Translations under genes and position numbers: made by a program
The notes under the pieces: model-generated
The model's input: only the letters and a program-made list of their open reading frames with translations
Told to the model about the DNA's origin: nothing
The model's database searches: none
Assembly (NCBI GenBank): GCA_947497485.1
Contig: CANMHB010000007.1
Coordinates: 62,001-126,000, forward strand
DNA length: 64,000 bases
Direction: 5' to 3'
DNA from: Flavobacteriales bacterium
Lineage (GTDB): Bacteria; Bacteroidota; Bacteroidia; Flavobacteriales_D; Crocinitomicaceae
Part shown: positions 16,921-27,014 of the stretch, in pieces
Numbering within the stretch: the stretch's first letter is position 1
Layout: every line of letters starts with the position of its first letter

Positions 16921-16924
16921 TATT

Positions 16925-17260
16925 ATGGGATCTATCCGTCAAAATAAAATTGAGTCCGTCATTCAAACCGAACTTTCAACATTTTTTCAGCGCCATGCTT
17001 CCGATGTTTGTTTGGGCTCAATGGTCACCGTAACGGTTGTCCGTGTTACACAAGATCTTTCTTTAGCACGTTGTTACTTGAGTTTCTTTTTAGGACCAGA
17101 AAAGCAAAAAGTATTAGAAAACATCAAAGCAAATTATGGCAAAATCCGCGGTGAAATAGGCAAAAGGCTAAAGAATATGCACAAAATTCCTGAGCTGACA
17201 TTTTTTATCGACGACTCACAGGAATATGCTCAAAAAATTGAGGAATTACTTAAAAAGTAA
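16925..17260 (+). CDS. rbfA: Ribosome-binding factor A
   Basis: 111 residues, usual length. A KH-like fold protein that helps mature the 5' end of 16S rRNA in the 30S subunit. Visible family features are MGSIRQNKIESVIQTELS, the SMVTVTVVRVTQDLSLARCYLSFF core and the KNMHKIPELTFFIDDS segment near the end. Cytosolic. It is followed by a LolC/E-like permease with only 5 bases between the rbfA stop and the proposed ATT start, an order also seen in other Bacteroidota. Confidence 0.93.
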   Translation: MGSIRQNKIESVIQTELSTFFQRHASDVCLGSMVTVTVVRVTQDLSLARCYLSFFLGPEKQKVLENIKANYGKIRGEIGKRLKNMHKIPELTFFIDDSQEYAQKIEELLKK

Positions 17261-17265
17261 TACTT

Positions 17266-18510
17266 ATTAATGTTCCATTTCACATAGCGCTGAGGTATTT
17301 ACGCTCAACAAAAAAAAAGAGCATAATAACGCTAATTACACGAATTTCGATTGTTGGTGTGGCCGTAATCACTGCTGCTTTGGTGATTTTGCTTTCCGCT
17401 TTCAATGGAATGGAGACGATGATTCAATCTATTTACAGTGAATTTGATTCGGACATTTCTGTAACCGCCTCAAAAGGAAAAACATTCAATGAAAATCAAA
17501 TCGATTGGATCAAGTTCAGTCAAATAGAAGGCATTAATTCATTCTCAAAAGCTGTTGAAGAAATAGTTGTTGTTAGACATGAAAAAAAGTGGGTTAATGC
17601 TTCCTTATTAGGTGTCGAACGAAATTTTCTAGGAGCAATTAACTTGAATAAAACCAATGAACAGGGAGAGTTTCTCCACTCGGTTTATGGGGAAGGGAAA
17701 CTTTTTGATACTGAAACGAATCAACCCCTTGGTATCATTGGAGGAGGTTTAATGCAAAAACTTGATTTAAGCGTAAGTGACCCAAATGACCGTGAATCGA
17801 TTTTGATTTATGCGCCGAAAAGAAATTTAAAACTTAGACCAGGTAAAACGCCATTTTACACCGAAAGAATGTTTCTTGGTGGGGCGATGAATTACAATCG
17901 CGAAATCAATGATGAAAAAATTCTTTGGCCGCTAAAAAATGTCCGGGAATTACTGCGCTATGAAAACGAATTAACACATATTTTAGTAGACGTAGATGCT
18001 TCAGGATTTAAAAATGACGAGGTTAAAGAAAAAATGTCCTTGGCCCTCGGCCCAAACTTCAAAGTAAAGACGAATTTTGAAAAAAATGAACTCATCTTTC
18101 AAACGAGTAAGTCCGAAAGAATGGTGGTAATTGTTATTATGATTTTCATTTTCATTTTAGCTTCATTTAATCTTATCGCCTCTTTGACAATGCTCTATCT
18201 AGAAAAGAAAGATAATATGGCAACCTTAAAAAGTATGGGGTTAACCGATAAAAACGTTTTTCAAATATTTTTATTTGAGGGCTTATTAATTTCAGGAACT
18301 GGAATGTTTTTCGGATTGTTTTTTGGTTATACAATTTGTTTCATCCAACTTTATTTTCCTTTGATTATCATTCCGGGTCCAAATATCCCTTTTCCGGTGG
18401 CATTTTCGTTCGCAGATTTCCTATTAATTATTGCCGCATTAAGTATTTTAAGTTTTTCTTTCAGTTATTTCCCTGTCCGCGTTTTGACGCAGATAAATCG
18501 TAAAGTTTAA
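17266..18510 (+). CDS. LolC/LolE-like ABC permease (FtsX-type), probable ATT start
   Basis: An FtsX/LolC-E family permease, 414 residues if it begins at ATT 17266. The first standard start in frame is GTG at 17359, but the 31 codons before it are clearly coding: they read NVPFHIALRYLRSTKKK, then the first helix ISIVGVAVITAALVILLSAFNG, the classic N-terminus of this family. The frame is closed by a stop at 17251-17253, and no ATG, GTG or TTG lies between that stop and 17359. ATT at 17266 gives MNVPFHIALRYL, an ordinary family start. Three further helices lie at the C-terminal end (about 265-410) around a large periplasmic loop. LolCDE extracts lipoproteins from the inner membrane; the ATPase partner is not in the window. 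Confidence 0.8.
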   Translation: MNVPFHIALRYLRSTKKKSIITLITRISIVGVAVITAALVILLSAFNGMETMIQSIYSEFDSDISVTASKGKTFNENQIDWIKFSQIEGINSFSKAVEEIVVVRHEKKWVNASLLGVERNFLGAINLNKTNEQGEFLHSVYGEGKLFDTETNQPLGIIGGGLMQKLDLSVSDPNDRESILIYAPKRNLKLRPGKTPFYTERMFLGGAMNYNREINDEKILWPLKNVRELLRYENELTHILVDVDASGFKNDEVKEKMSLALGPNFKVKTNFEKNELIFQTSKSERMVVIVIMIFIFILASFNLIASLTMLYLEKKDNMATLKSMGLTDKNVFQIFLFEGLLISGTGMFFGLFFGYTICFIQLYFPLIIIPGPNIPFPVAFSFADFLLIIAALSILSFSFSYFPVRVLTQINRKV

Positions 18511-18538
18511 TGAAGCACAAGTTTATCCAACCGAATAA

Positions 18539-20119
<1,581 letters not shown>

Positions 20120-20130
20120 TATAGGAAAAG

Positions 20131-20412
20131 ATGAAATTAGAGGTAATAACACCTGAATCAAATTTGTACGCAGGAGAAGCAGTATCGGTTTCTTTACCTG
20201 GTGTTGACGGTTTTTTTCAAATTTTAAATAATCACGCCCCAATTATTTCTACGTTGAAAGCTGGTGAAATGAAAGTTGAATTAGCTGAAAATGTGCAAGA
20301 AGGAACTTTATCTTCTTCTGTAAAATTGGAAGGACAGAAAACACTTAGAATTTCTATAAATGGAGGTGTTGCTGAGTTATACAACAACAAACTAATTGTA
20401 TTAGCTGAGTAA
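20131..20412 (+). CDS. atpC: ATP synthase F1 subunit epsilon, short form
   Basis: 93 residues: only the N-terminal beta-sandwich domain (MKLEVITPESNLYAGE, PGVDGFFQILNNHAPIISTL, ISINGGVAELYNNKLIVLAE). The C-terminal helical hairpin of E. coli epsilon (about 45 residues), which inhibits ATP hydrolysis and can bind ATP, is absent. Short epsilon is usual in Bacteroidota, so this is probably not a truncation. It sits in the central stalk of F1 and is followed by a terminator. Confidence 0.93.
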   Translation: MKLEVITPESNLYAGEAVSVSLPGVDGFFQILNNHAPIISTLKAGEMKVELAENVQEGTLSSSVKLEGQKTLRISINGGVAELYNNKLIVLAE

Positions 20413-20430
20413 TAAATTTGAATGATTTTT

Positions 20431-20463
20431 AAAAGGGATCTGGTTTTCCAAATCCCTTTTTTT
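20431..20463 (+). terminator. Rho-independent terminator after atpC
   Basis: AAAAGGGAT (20431-20439) pairs with ATCCCTTTT (20452-20460); an inner TGG/CCA pairing closes a TTTT loop, and T residues continue to 20463. Confidence 0.75.
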
Positions 20464-20486
20464 ATGTTAAAGAGTAAATTAAATAA

Positions 20487-20517
20487 TTGGAAACACAAGA
20501 TACTTTAATTAACTTCG
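20487..20517 (+). promoter_or_regulatory. Promoter of uppS-bamA
   Basis: TTG (20487-20489), 20-base spacer and TAACTTCG (20510-20517), the common TTCG variant of the -7 box. The uppS ATG follows 14 bases later. Confidence 0.5.
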
Positions 20518-20531
20518 TTTTATAAATTGAA

Positions 20532-21284
20532 ATGTCAGATTTAATTGATATTCTAGATAAAAATAAAGTTCCGAAGCATGTAGCTGTTATCATGGATGGT
20601 AATGGCAGATGGGCTAAAGAGCGCGGTCAAAATCGCCTTGAAGGACACGCTATGGGGGTAGATTCTGTCCGAGCAACTTTAAAAGCTGCAAGAGAATTAG
20701 GCGTATCTTATTTAACTTTATATGCCTTTTCAACAGAAAATTGGAGCCGACCGAAGGAAGAGGTTGATGGTCTTATGGATTTACTCGTTCACTCAATAAC
20801 AAATGAATTGGATGAATTGAATGAAAATGGAGTTCGTTTAACTGCAATTGGAGATATAGACGGTTTGCCCGAAAAGTGTTCGTTGAGCTTGAAAAATGCA
20901 ATAAAAGATACAGCCAAGAATAAACAAATCACATTGGTTCTTGCATTAAATTATAGTTCGAAATGGGAGATAACCAAAGCCATTCAAGAGATATCAAACG
21001 ATGTATCAAATAACAAATTACTAGCGTCAGAAATCACGGATTCACTTGTAAATTCTTATTTATCAACGAAGGAAATTCCAGACCCTGAGCTTTTAATTCG
21101 AACAAGTGGGGAACATCGCATTAGTAATTTCCTATTATGGCAAATAGCGTATACCGAATTTTACTTTACCGATGTTCATTGGCCTGATTTCAGAAGAGAT
21201 GATTTTTTGGAGGCTATTCTTGATTACCAAAAGCGCGAACGTCGATTTGGTAAGGTTTCGGAACAACTAATAACAGATAAATGA
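20532..21284 (+). CDS. uppS: Isoprenyl transferase (undecaprenyl diphosphate synthase)
   Basis: 250 residues, normal for the cis-prenyltransferase family. It condenses isopentenyl diphosphate onto farnesyl diphosphate to make the C55 carrier for peptidoglycan and surface glycans. Motifs: HVAVIMDGNGRWAKERG with the catalytic Asp, GHAMGVDSVRATLKAARELGV, TLYAFSTENWSRP, and the C-terminal DPELLIRTSGEHRISNFLLWQ and ELYFTDVHWPDF-like region. Cytosolic, membrane-associated. Its stop overlaps the bamA ATG by 4 bases, and the order uppS-bamA-skp-skp is a conserved Bacteroidota arrangement. Confidence 0.96.
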   Translation: MSDLIDILDKNKVPKHVAVIMDGNGRWAKERGQNRLEGHAMGVDSVRATLKAARELGVSYLTLYAFSTENWSRPKEEVDGLMDLLVHSITNELDELNENGVRLTAIGDIDGLPEKCSLSLKNAIKDTAKNKQITLVLALNYSSKWEITKAIQEISNDVSNNKLLASEITDSLVNSYLSTKEIPDPELLIRTSGEHRISNFLLWQIAYTEFYFTDVHWPDFRRDDFLEAILDYQKRERRFGKVSEQLITDK

Positions 21285-23836
21285 ATCGAATACTCTTAAT
21301 TATAGTCATTTTTTGCTCTTCTTTTGTTTTTGCACAAAATGGCCCCACTTCATTGGGAGGCATCGATTTTTCATATCAAAGTCCAAAACAATACGAAATT
21401 GGCCCAATCCGAGTAGAAGGAGCCGATAATTTTGATCATCAAGCGATTAAACTTATAGCAGGTCTTCGCCAAGGGCAGAAAATTACTCTCCCAGGGGAAC
21501 AAATAAATAAAGCAATTAAAAGCCTTTGGGCTGAAGGGTTATTTTCCAATATTTCCATTTATGCAGAAAAGGAAATTGCCGGTGTTGTTTATCTTGTAAT
21601 CGAATTAACAACGCGCCCAAAACTATCTAAATTTAAATTTAAAGGGGTAACAAAGCGTGATGCTGACAAAATCCGAGAGGAAATTACCTTGTTTGCGGGT
21701 AAGACAATTTCTGAAAATTTGGTTTTTCAAACTAAAAGTAAAATCAAGGGATATTACAGAGATAAAGGTTTTTACAACGTTAAAGTAAACATTTCTCAAA
21801 TAAAAGACACCTTGATTAATAATTCTGAGATTTTTTTAATTGACATCAATCGTGGCCCAAGAATCGGAATCAAAGAAATTGCCATTTCAGGAAACAACTC
21901 GGTGCCAACTTGGAAGTTAAAACTTGCGATGAAAGACACTAAACAAAAATCCATCCTCCGGATTTTTAAGCGTTCAAAATATACAGAGTCAAGTTATCAG
22001 ACAGATAAATTGGCAATGCTAGGTAAATTTAATGCTGTTGGACTGAGAGACGCTTCCATTGTTGTTGATACAGTTTACGCTCTTGATGAAAAAAACCTAA
22101 AGATTGAGATTAAAATTGATGAGGGGAACAAATATTATTTTGGTGATGTAGAATGGATCGGAAATTCAAAATATCGCTCAAGTTTTTTGGATACTGTTTT
22201 AGGCATAAAAAAAGGTGACATATATAACAAAACACTTTTTGATGCACGTCTTTATGGTAATGGTGACGGAAGAGACATTAGTGCCTTATATATGGATAAA
22301 GGATACTTATTTTTTCAGCTAATTCCGGTTGAAACGAATGTCACAAATAACTACATTAACCACCAAATTCGAATCATCGAAGGTAAAGAGGCAAGAATCG
22401 GTTCTATTACCATAAAAGGTAATACCAAAACAAATGACCGCGTAATTTTAAGAGAAATTCGAACCAAGCCCGGCGACTTATTTAGTAAAGAGGCTATCAT
22501 GCGAACACAGCGAGAACTCGCGCAATTAGGATTTTTTAATGAACAAGCGTTTCAAGTAAATCCCTTACCAAATCCCGCAAAAGGGACTGTTGATATTGAA
22601 TATGTGGTAGAAGAAAAATCTTCAGATCAAATAGAACTTTCTGGCGGATATGGAGGAGCTGGCCCCACAACCGGAGCAAGAATTATTGGAACAGTAGGTT
22701 TGACGTTCAATAATTTTAGCACGCGTAATTTTTTCAAAAAAGAATCATGGTCTCCTTTACCTGGTGGCGATGGGCAAAGACTATCCATAAGAGCACAATC
22801 AAATGGGCGATTTTATCAAGGCTATAATTTTTCATTTACAGAACCTTGGCTCGGAGGCAAAAAACCAAACTCTTTATCGGTTTGGTTGTCAAACACTTCG
22901 GTTTCTACTAATGGTTATTTAAGAACAAACGAAAATTATAATGGAGTTTCCATAACAGGAGTTGGTGTTGGTTTAGGAAGAAGAAAGAAATGGCCTGATG
23001 ATTATTTCACCGCATATTATGATTTAAGTTACCAATACTATGATGTTGTGAATTATCCATTTTTCCCGCTATTCCCAAAAGGTTATGCAAATGACATCGC
23101 ATTGAAATATGTCTTACAGCGAAGTTCCGTAAGCGCTCCAATATACCCACAAAGTGGATCTAATTTTACATTCACCGCAAAGGCAACCTTACCGTATTCG
23201 TATTTTAGGGAAGGCGTTGATTATGCATCGATGAGTGAGAAAGACCGATATCACTTTCTAGAATACTACCGTTTTAAGTTTACGGGTGAATGGTTTGTGC
23301 CTCTTTCCCCTGACAAAAAATTGATTTTGATGCCTCGCTTTGGCTTTGGATACATCGGATCCTACAACAAATCGCGTGGAATAACTCCTTTTGATCGCTA
23401 TGTAATGGGCGGTAGCGGTTTGACGGGAGCTCAACAATTTGGAGGAAGAGAAATAATTGCATTAAGAGGATATGAAGATCAACAAGTTTCATCCAACGGT
23501 GGAGATCCAATCGTTGCGAAGTATACGCTTGAATTGCGCTATCCGATTTCATTAAATCCTTCCGCAACGTTTTTTGCTTTGACATTTTTAGAAGCAGGTA
23601 ACACATATCCTTCATTTGATAAATTTAATCCGTTTAATGTGAAACGATCTGCGGGCGTTGGAATCCGTGTGTTTTTACCAATGTTTGGTATGCTTGGTCT
23701 GGATTACGGTCTTGGTTTCGATCGCTTAGATAATTGGTCGACAGGATTCGGAAAATCGTCAGATCAGTCAATTGACACGAAAGGGTTTTATCCGAAGTTG
23801 AGCTTTACAATCGGAATGAACTTAGGAGAGCTGTAA
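21281..23836 (+). CDS. bamA: Outer-membrane protein assembly factor BamA
   Basis: 851 residues. A signal peptide (MNRILLIIVIFCSSFVFAQ) is followed by about five POTRA repeats (roughly residues 38-440; segments such as GPIRVEGADNF, FKFKGVTKRDAD, IAISGNNSVPT, IGSITIKGNTKT) and a 16-strand Omp85 barrel that inserts outer-membrane proteins. Barrel landmarks include the SGGYGGAGPTTGARI-like first strand, FTEPWLGG, GRSGLTGAQ-like VMGGSGLTGAQQFG and the ALRGYEDQ motif, matching the conserved VRGF loop. The first gene-start overlaps uppS. The last residue is Leu rather than Phe, slightly unusual. Two skp genes encoding the periplasmic chaperone follow. Confidence 0.95.
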   Translation: MNRILLIIVIFCSSFVFAQNGPTSLGGIDFSYQSPKQYEIGPIRVEGADNFDHQAIKLIAGLRQGQKITLPGEQINKAIKSLWAEGLFSNISIYAEKEIAGVVYLVIELTTRPKLSKFKFKGVTKRDADKIREEITLFAGKTISENLVFQTKSKIKGYYRDKGFYNVKVNISQIKDTLINNSEIFLIDINRGPRIGIKEIAISGNNSVPTWKLKLAMKDTKQKSILRIFKRSKYTESSYQTDKLAMLGKFNAVGLRDASIVVDTVYALDEKNLKIEIKIDEGNKYYFGDVEWIGNSKYRSSFLDTVLGIKKGDIYNKTLFDARLYGNGDGRDISALYMDKGYLFFQLIPVETNVTNNYINHQIRIIEGKEARIGSITIKGNTKTNDRVILREIRTKPGDLFSKEAIMRTQRELAQLGFFNEQAFQVNPLPNPAKGTVDIEYVVEEKSSDQIELSGGYGGAGPTTGARIIGTVGLTFNNFSTRNFFKKESWSPLPGGDGQRLSIRAQSNGRFYQGYNFSFTEPWLGGKKPNSLSVWLSNTSVSTNGYLRTNENYNGVSITGVGVGLGRRKKWPDDYFTAYYDLSYQYYDVVNYPFFPLFPKGYANDIALKYVLQRSSVSAPIYPQSGSNFTFTAKATLPYSYFREGVDYASMSEKDRYHFLEYYRFKFTGEWFVPLSPDKKLILMPRFGFGYIGSYNKSRGITPFDRYVMGGSGLTGAQQFGGREIIALRGYEDQQVSSNGGDPIVAKYTLELRYPISLNPSATFFALTFLEAGNTYPSFDKFNPFNVKRSAGVGIRVFLPMFGMLGLDYGLGFDRLDNWSTGFGKSSDQSIDTKGFYPKLSFTIGMNLGEL

Positions 23837-23860
23837 TATATTTATATGGCAATATTTAGT

Positions 23861-23868
23861 TATCTTCG
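23861..23868 (+). promoter_or_regulatory. Possible -7 box before the first skp
   Basis: TATCTTCG, the TTCG variant of TAnnTTTG, 27 bases before the first skp ATG. No -33 TTG; could also be part of a read-through region. Confidence 0.3.
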
Positions 23869-23895
23869 CCGTTCTTTAACGAACAAGAAAAAATT

Positions 23896-24408
23896 ATGTT
23901 AAAGTATTTAGTTGTTTGTTTATTGATTTTTGGCACGAGCTTTGCCAAAGCGCAAACGTACGCGTTCATTGATTCGGACTATATTTTGAAAAATGTTCCA
24001 GAATATACGGAGGCGAAGGAAAAATTAGATAAAATGGCAGAGCGATGGACGAAAGAAATTGAGGATCGCTATGCCGTAGTGAAGTCAAAGAAAGATAATT
24101 ATCAGCGTGAGGAGGTTCTTCTTCCTAAAGAGGAAAAAGAAAAGCGAAAGCAAGAAATTGAAAAGCTAGAAAAAGAAGCGATTGAATTGCAAACGATGCA
24201 TTTTGGATCAAATGGAGATTATTTCCAAAAACGACAGGAATTAATCAAGCCAATTCAAGACCGCGTTTTTACAGCAATGAAAAAGTTGGCAAAAAAAGAA
24301 GGTTATTCTTTTGTGTTTGATAAGGCAAACCAAAGTAATCTAATTTATGCCGATAAGGAGTATGACATCAGTGATGCGGTGCTCGAAGAAATGGGAATAA
24401 GTAAATAA
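23896..24408 (+). CDS. OmpH/Skp-family periplasmic chaperone, copy 1
   Basis: 170 residues with a signal peptide (about 1-19, ending AKAQ). The mature protein starts with the family strand TYAFIDSDYILKNVPEY and then forms a long charged coiled coil (about residues 40-120, rich in KEEKEKRKQEIEKLEK) before the C-terminal strand region GYSFVFDKANQSNLIYA. Skp trimers hold unfolded outer-membrane proteins on the way to BamA. Two adjacent copies after bamA are usual in Bacteroidota. The copies share fold but have different coiled coils. Confidence 0.9.
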   Translation: MLKYLVVCLLIFGTSFAKAQTYAFIDSDYILKNVPEYTEAKEKLDKMAERWTKEIEDRYAVVKSKKDNYQREEVLLPKEEKEKRKQEIEKLEKEAIELQTMHFGSNGDYFQKRQELIKPIQDRVFTAMKKLAKKEGYSFVFDKANQSNLIYADKEYDISDAVLEEMGISK

Positions 24409-24425
24409 ATTAAATCTTAAATAAA

Positions 24426-24938
24426 ATGAAACAAATTTTAGTTGCGCTTGCAGTAGTATTTTCCACAATTGGGTTTTCTCAAACAAAGATTGGGCATGTT
24501 AACTCTCAAAAATTACTTGACACACTTCCATCTCGCAAAGTTGCCCTTAAAAAATTGGAGGATCGACAAAAAGAAGGTTTTCAAGAATTAGAAGAAATGC
24601 AAAAGTCATTTGAGCAAGCATACAGAAAACATATGGAAACTAAAAAAGACAAAACACCTATGCTCATTGAAATTGACGAGGCTAATCTAATGAAAAAACA
24701 GCAGGCCATCGAGCTTAGACAACAATCTTTAGAACAAGAAATTCAAGCCTACAATGAAGAATTGAATAAACCAATATTGGAGCGTATTCAAAAGGCGATT
24801 GAAATAGTTGCTGACCGTAAAAAATTAAATTACATTATTGATGAAACCGTAACCTTATATTTCAAAGGTGGAATTGATTGTACATCAGAAGTAATGATTG
24901 AATTACTGCGATTAGATGCGGAGGCAATGAAAAAGTAA
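24426..24938 (+). CDS. OmpH/Skp-family periplasmic chaperone, copy 2
   Basis: 170 residues, same length as copy 1 but clearly diverged. Signal peptide MKQILVALAVVFSTIGFSQ, first strand KIGHVNSQKLLDTLPS, a coiled coil over about residues 40-115 and the end strand KLNYIIDETVTLYFKGGIDCT. Seventeen bases separate it from copy 1, so they share a message; a terminator follows. The two may form mixed trimers or serve different clients, which the sequence cannot decide. Confidence 0.9.
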   Translation: MKQILVALAVVFSTIGFSQTKIGHVNSQKLLDTLPSRKVALKKLEDRQKEGFQELEEMQKSFEQAYRKHMETKKDKTPMLIEIDEANLMKKQQAIELRQQSLEQEIQAYNEELNKPILERIQKAIEIVADRKKLNYIIDETVTLYFKGGIDCTSEVMIELLRLDAEAMKK

Positions 24939-24956
24939 TATATCGAAATTTATATG

Positions 24957-24984
24957 AAAGGCAATCATTTGATTGCCTTTTTTT
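24957..24984 (+). terminator. Rho-independent terminator after skp copy 2
   Basis: AAAGGCAATC (24957-24966) pairs perfectly with GATTGCCTTT (24971-24980) around an ATTT loop, followed by T residues to 24984. It separates the skp genes from murI. Confidence 0.85.
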
Positions 24985-24999
24985 ATTTAGTTTTACTTT

Positions 25000-25827
25000 A
25001 TGTTGAGTGCACCAATTGGCGTTTTTGATTCTGGTTATGGGGGATTAACAGTGTTGTCAGAAATAAAAAAAAGACTACCTCAATATGACTATGTTTATTT
25101 GGGAGACAATGCCCGCGCCCCTTATGGAAATCGTTCTTTTGATGTGGTCTATAATTTTACCCTTGAGGCAGTAAAGTTTTTGTTTCAGCAGGGATGTCCT
25201 TTGGTAATTATAGCATGTAATACTGCTTCTGCAAAAGCATTGAGAAGTATTCAGCAACAAGTTTTGCCATCGCTTTATCCGAATAATCGAGTTTTAGGTG
25301 TAATTCGTCCTAGTACAGAAGAAATAGGTCAATTAACAAAATCAAAGCACGTTGGCGTATTAGGAACCATGGGAACGATTCAATCAAATTCTTACGTCAT
25401 TGAGCTTAATAAATTTGCGCCTGAAATAAATGTTATTCAACATGCTTGCCCAATGTGGGTGCCGCTAATTGAAAACAACCGACATGAATGTGAGGCAGGA
25501 AAGATGTTTATAGAGGAGGACGTGAGGGAATTGATGAAAAAAGACCCGAAAATTGACACGATTATCTTGGCTTGTACCCATTATCCAGTTATTAAAAAAC
25601 AAATTGAACAACTTCTTGGTCCAGATATAAATGTCATCGCTCAAGGACCAATTGTGGCTGAAAAGCTTGCTGATTATTTACTTCGTCATCACGAATTAGC
25701 CAATCGATTAACTTCAGGATCAAACACAAAATTTTTTACAACAGAAAACAGTATAGTTTTCGATGAAAAGGCCACGCAGTTTTTAAATGAATTGGTTGTT
25801 TCTGAGCATGTTGAGATAGCAATATAA
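25000..25827 (+). CDS. murI: Glutamate racemase
   Basis: 275 residues. It converts L- to D-glutamate for peptidoglycan. The two catalytic Cys lie in IIACNTASAKAL and ILACTHYP; GVFDSGYGGLTVL is the family start and YLGDNARAPYG the substrate loop. Cytosolic, cofactor-free. It sits directly after the skp terminator, so it needs its own promoter; a weak TAGTTTTA is just before the start. It closes the uppS-bamA-skp-skp-murI envelope cluster. Confidence 0.95.
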   Translation: MLSAPIGVFDSGYGGLTVLSEIKKRLPQYDYVYLGDNARAPYGNRSFDVVYNFTLEAVKFLFQQGCPLVIIACNTASAKALRSIQQQVLPSLYPNNRVLGVIRPSTEEIGQLTKSKHVGVLGTMGTIQSNSYVIELNKFAPEINVIQHACPMWVPLIENNRHECEAGKMFIEEDVRELMKKDPKIDTIILACTHYPVIKKQIEQLLGPDINVIAQGPIVAEKLADYLLRHHELANRLTSGSNTKFFTTENSIVFDEKATQFLNELVVSEHVEIAI

Positions 25828-25880
25828 GGGGGATATTGTCTCATTAACAATAAAAAGCACTAATATATGATTATATTAGG

Positions 25881-25888
25881 TAACTTTG
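25881..25888 (+). promoter_or_regulatory. -7 box of the desaturase gene
   Basis: TAACTTTG matches TAnnTTTG; the desaturase ATG is 16 bases past it. No good -33 element. Confidence 0.5.
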
Positions 25889-25904
25889 TACCATAAAATA
25901 CGAC

Positions 25905-27014
25905 ATGAGTCATTCAAAAGTTACTTTTTCAAAAGAACACAACACAGAGTTTTATAAAGTCCTTCGTCAGCGAGTGAGCGATTACTTTAAAACCAACAAT
26001 ATTTCAAGGCATGCAAATAGCGCAATGGTTTTCAAAACTATTTGTATGATGTTGATTTATTTAATTCCATATGCTCTTTTGTTTGTATCTGGAATTAGTA
26101 ATTGGTTTTATCTATTATTTTGGGCAATTATGGGTGTTGGAATGGCAGGAATCGGATTGTCAGTTATGCACGATGCCAACCACAGCGCATATTCCCGCAA
26201 TGAAACCATCAATAAAATTATTGGCAAAGTAGTTATTCTTCTTGGTGGAAATGATACAAACTGGAAAATTCAACATAATGTTCTGCATCACACGTATACC
26301 AACGTAACAGATATTGACGAAGACATTGATCCCCCTGCAATTTTTCTGAGGTTTTCACCACATAAAAAAAGATTGAAAATTCATCGTTTTCAACATTTGT
26401 ATGCCTGGTTTTTTTATAGTTTAATGACATTAGTTTGGTTCGTAAGTAAGGATTATAAGCAGGCGGCTCGTTATAAAAAAATGGGTTTAGTTGAATCGCA
26501 GGGAATTACTTATTCTCAACATATTTTTACAATCGTCATCAGCAAGATTTTTTATGCTGTTTTATTTTTGCTACTTCCTTTTCTTTTAAGTCCAGCATAT
26601 TGGTACGTAACGCTTATTGGTTATTTGCTTATGCAGTTTATTTCGGGCTTTATTCTGGCTGCAATTTTTCAACCAGCTCATGTGGTGCCAACTTCGAATT
26701 ACCCAATGCCTGACGATTCTGGTAATATTGATGCAGATTGGGCGGTCAATCAATTATACAACACGGCTAATTTTGCCCCCGGAGCAAAGTTGTTTTCATG
26801 GTATGTTGGTGGCTTGAATTATCAGGTTGAACATCATTTATTTCCGAATATTTGTCACATTCATTATAGTAAAATAGCATCAATTGTTCGTGAAACTGCC
26901 CATGAATATAATTTACCTTATCATTCATACAATACATTTTTAAAAGCGTTGAGAGAGCACACAAAGATGTTATATGCCCTAGGCCATCAGGATCTTGCTC
27001 CTGCTATTCACTAA
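25905..27014 (+). CDS. Membrane fatty-acid desaturase (acyl-CoA/linoleoyl-CoA desaturase type)
   Basis: 369 residues with hydrophobic segments at about 45-90 and 205-245. The three His boxes that hold the di-iron centre are HDANHS (about 88-93), HNVLHHTYTN (about 125-134) and QVEHHLFPN (about 308-316), the last with the Q-x-x-HH form of front-end/acyl-lipid desaturases. It introduces a double bond into membrane fatty acids using O2 and an electron donor; no cytochrome b5 domain is fused. Position of the double bond is not readable. The MmcQ gene starts immediately after its stop codon with zero bases between. Confidence 0.9.
   Translation: MSHSKVTFSKEHNTEFYKVLRQRVSDYFKTNNISRHANSAMVFKTICMMLIYLIPYALLFVSGISNWFYLLFWAIMGVGMAGIGLSVMHDANHSAYSRNETINKIIGKVVILLGGNDTNWKIQHNVLHHTYTNVTDIDEDIDPPAIFLRFSPHKKRLKIHRFQHLYAWFFYSLMTLVWFVSKDYKQAARYKKMGLVESQGITYSQHIFTIVISKIFYAVLFLLLPFLLSPAYWYVTLIGYLLMQFISGFILAAIFQPAHVVPTSNYPMPDDSGNIDADWAVNQLYNTANFAPGAKLFSWYVGGLNYQVEHHLFPNICHIHYSKIASIVRETAHEYNLPYHSYNTFLKALREHTKMLYALGHQDLAPAIH

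Noticed and set aside
23280..23615. A 111-codon minus-strand frame in bamA
   Set aside because: Antisense to the barrel, no start context or domain.
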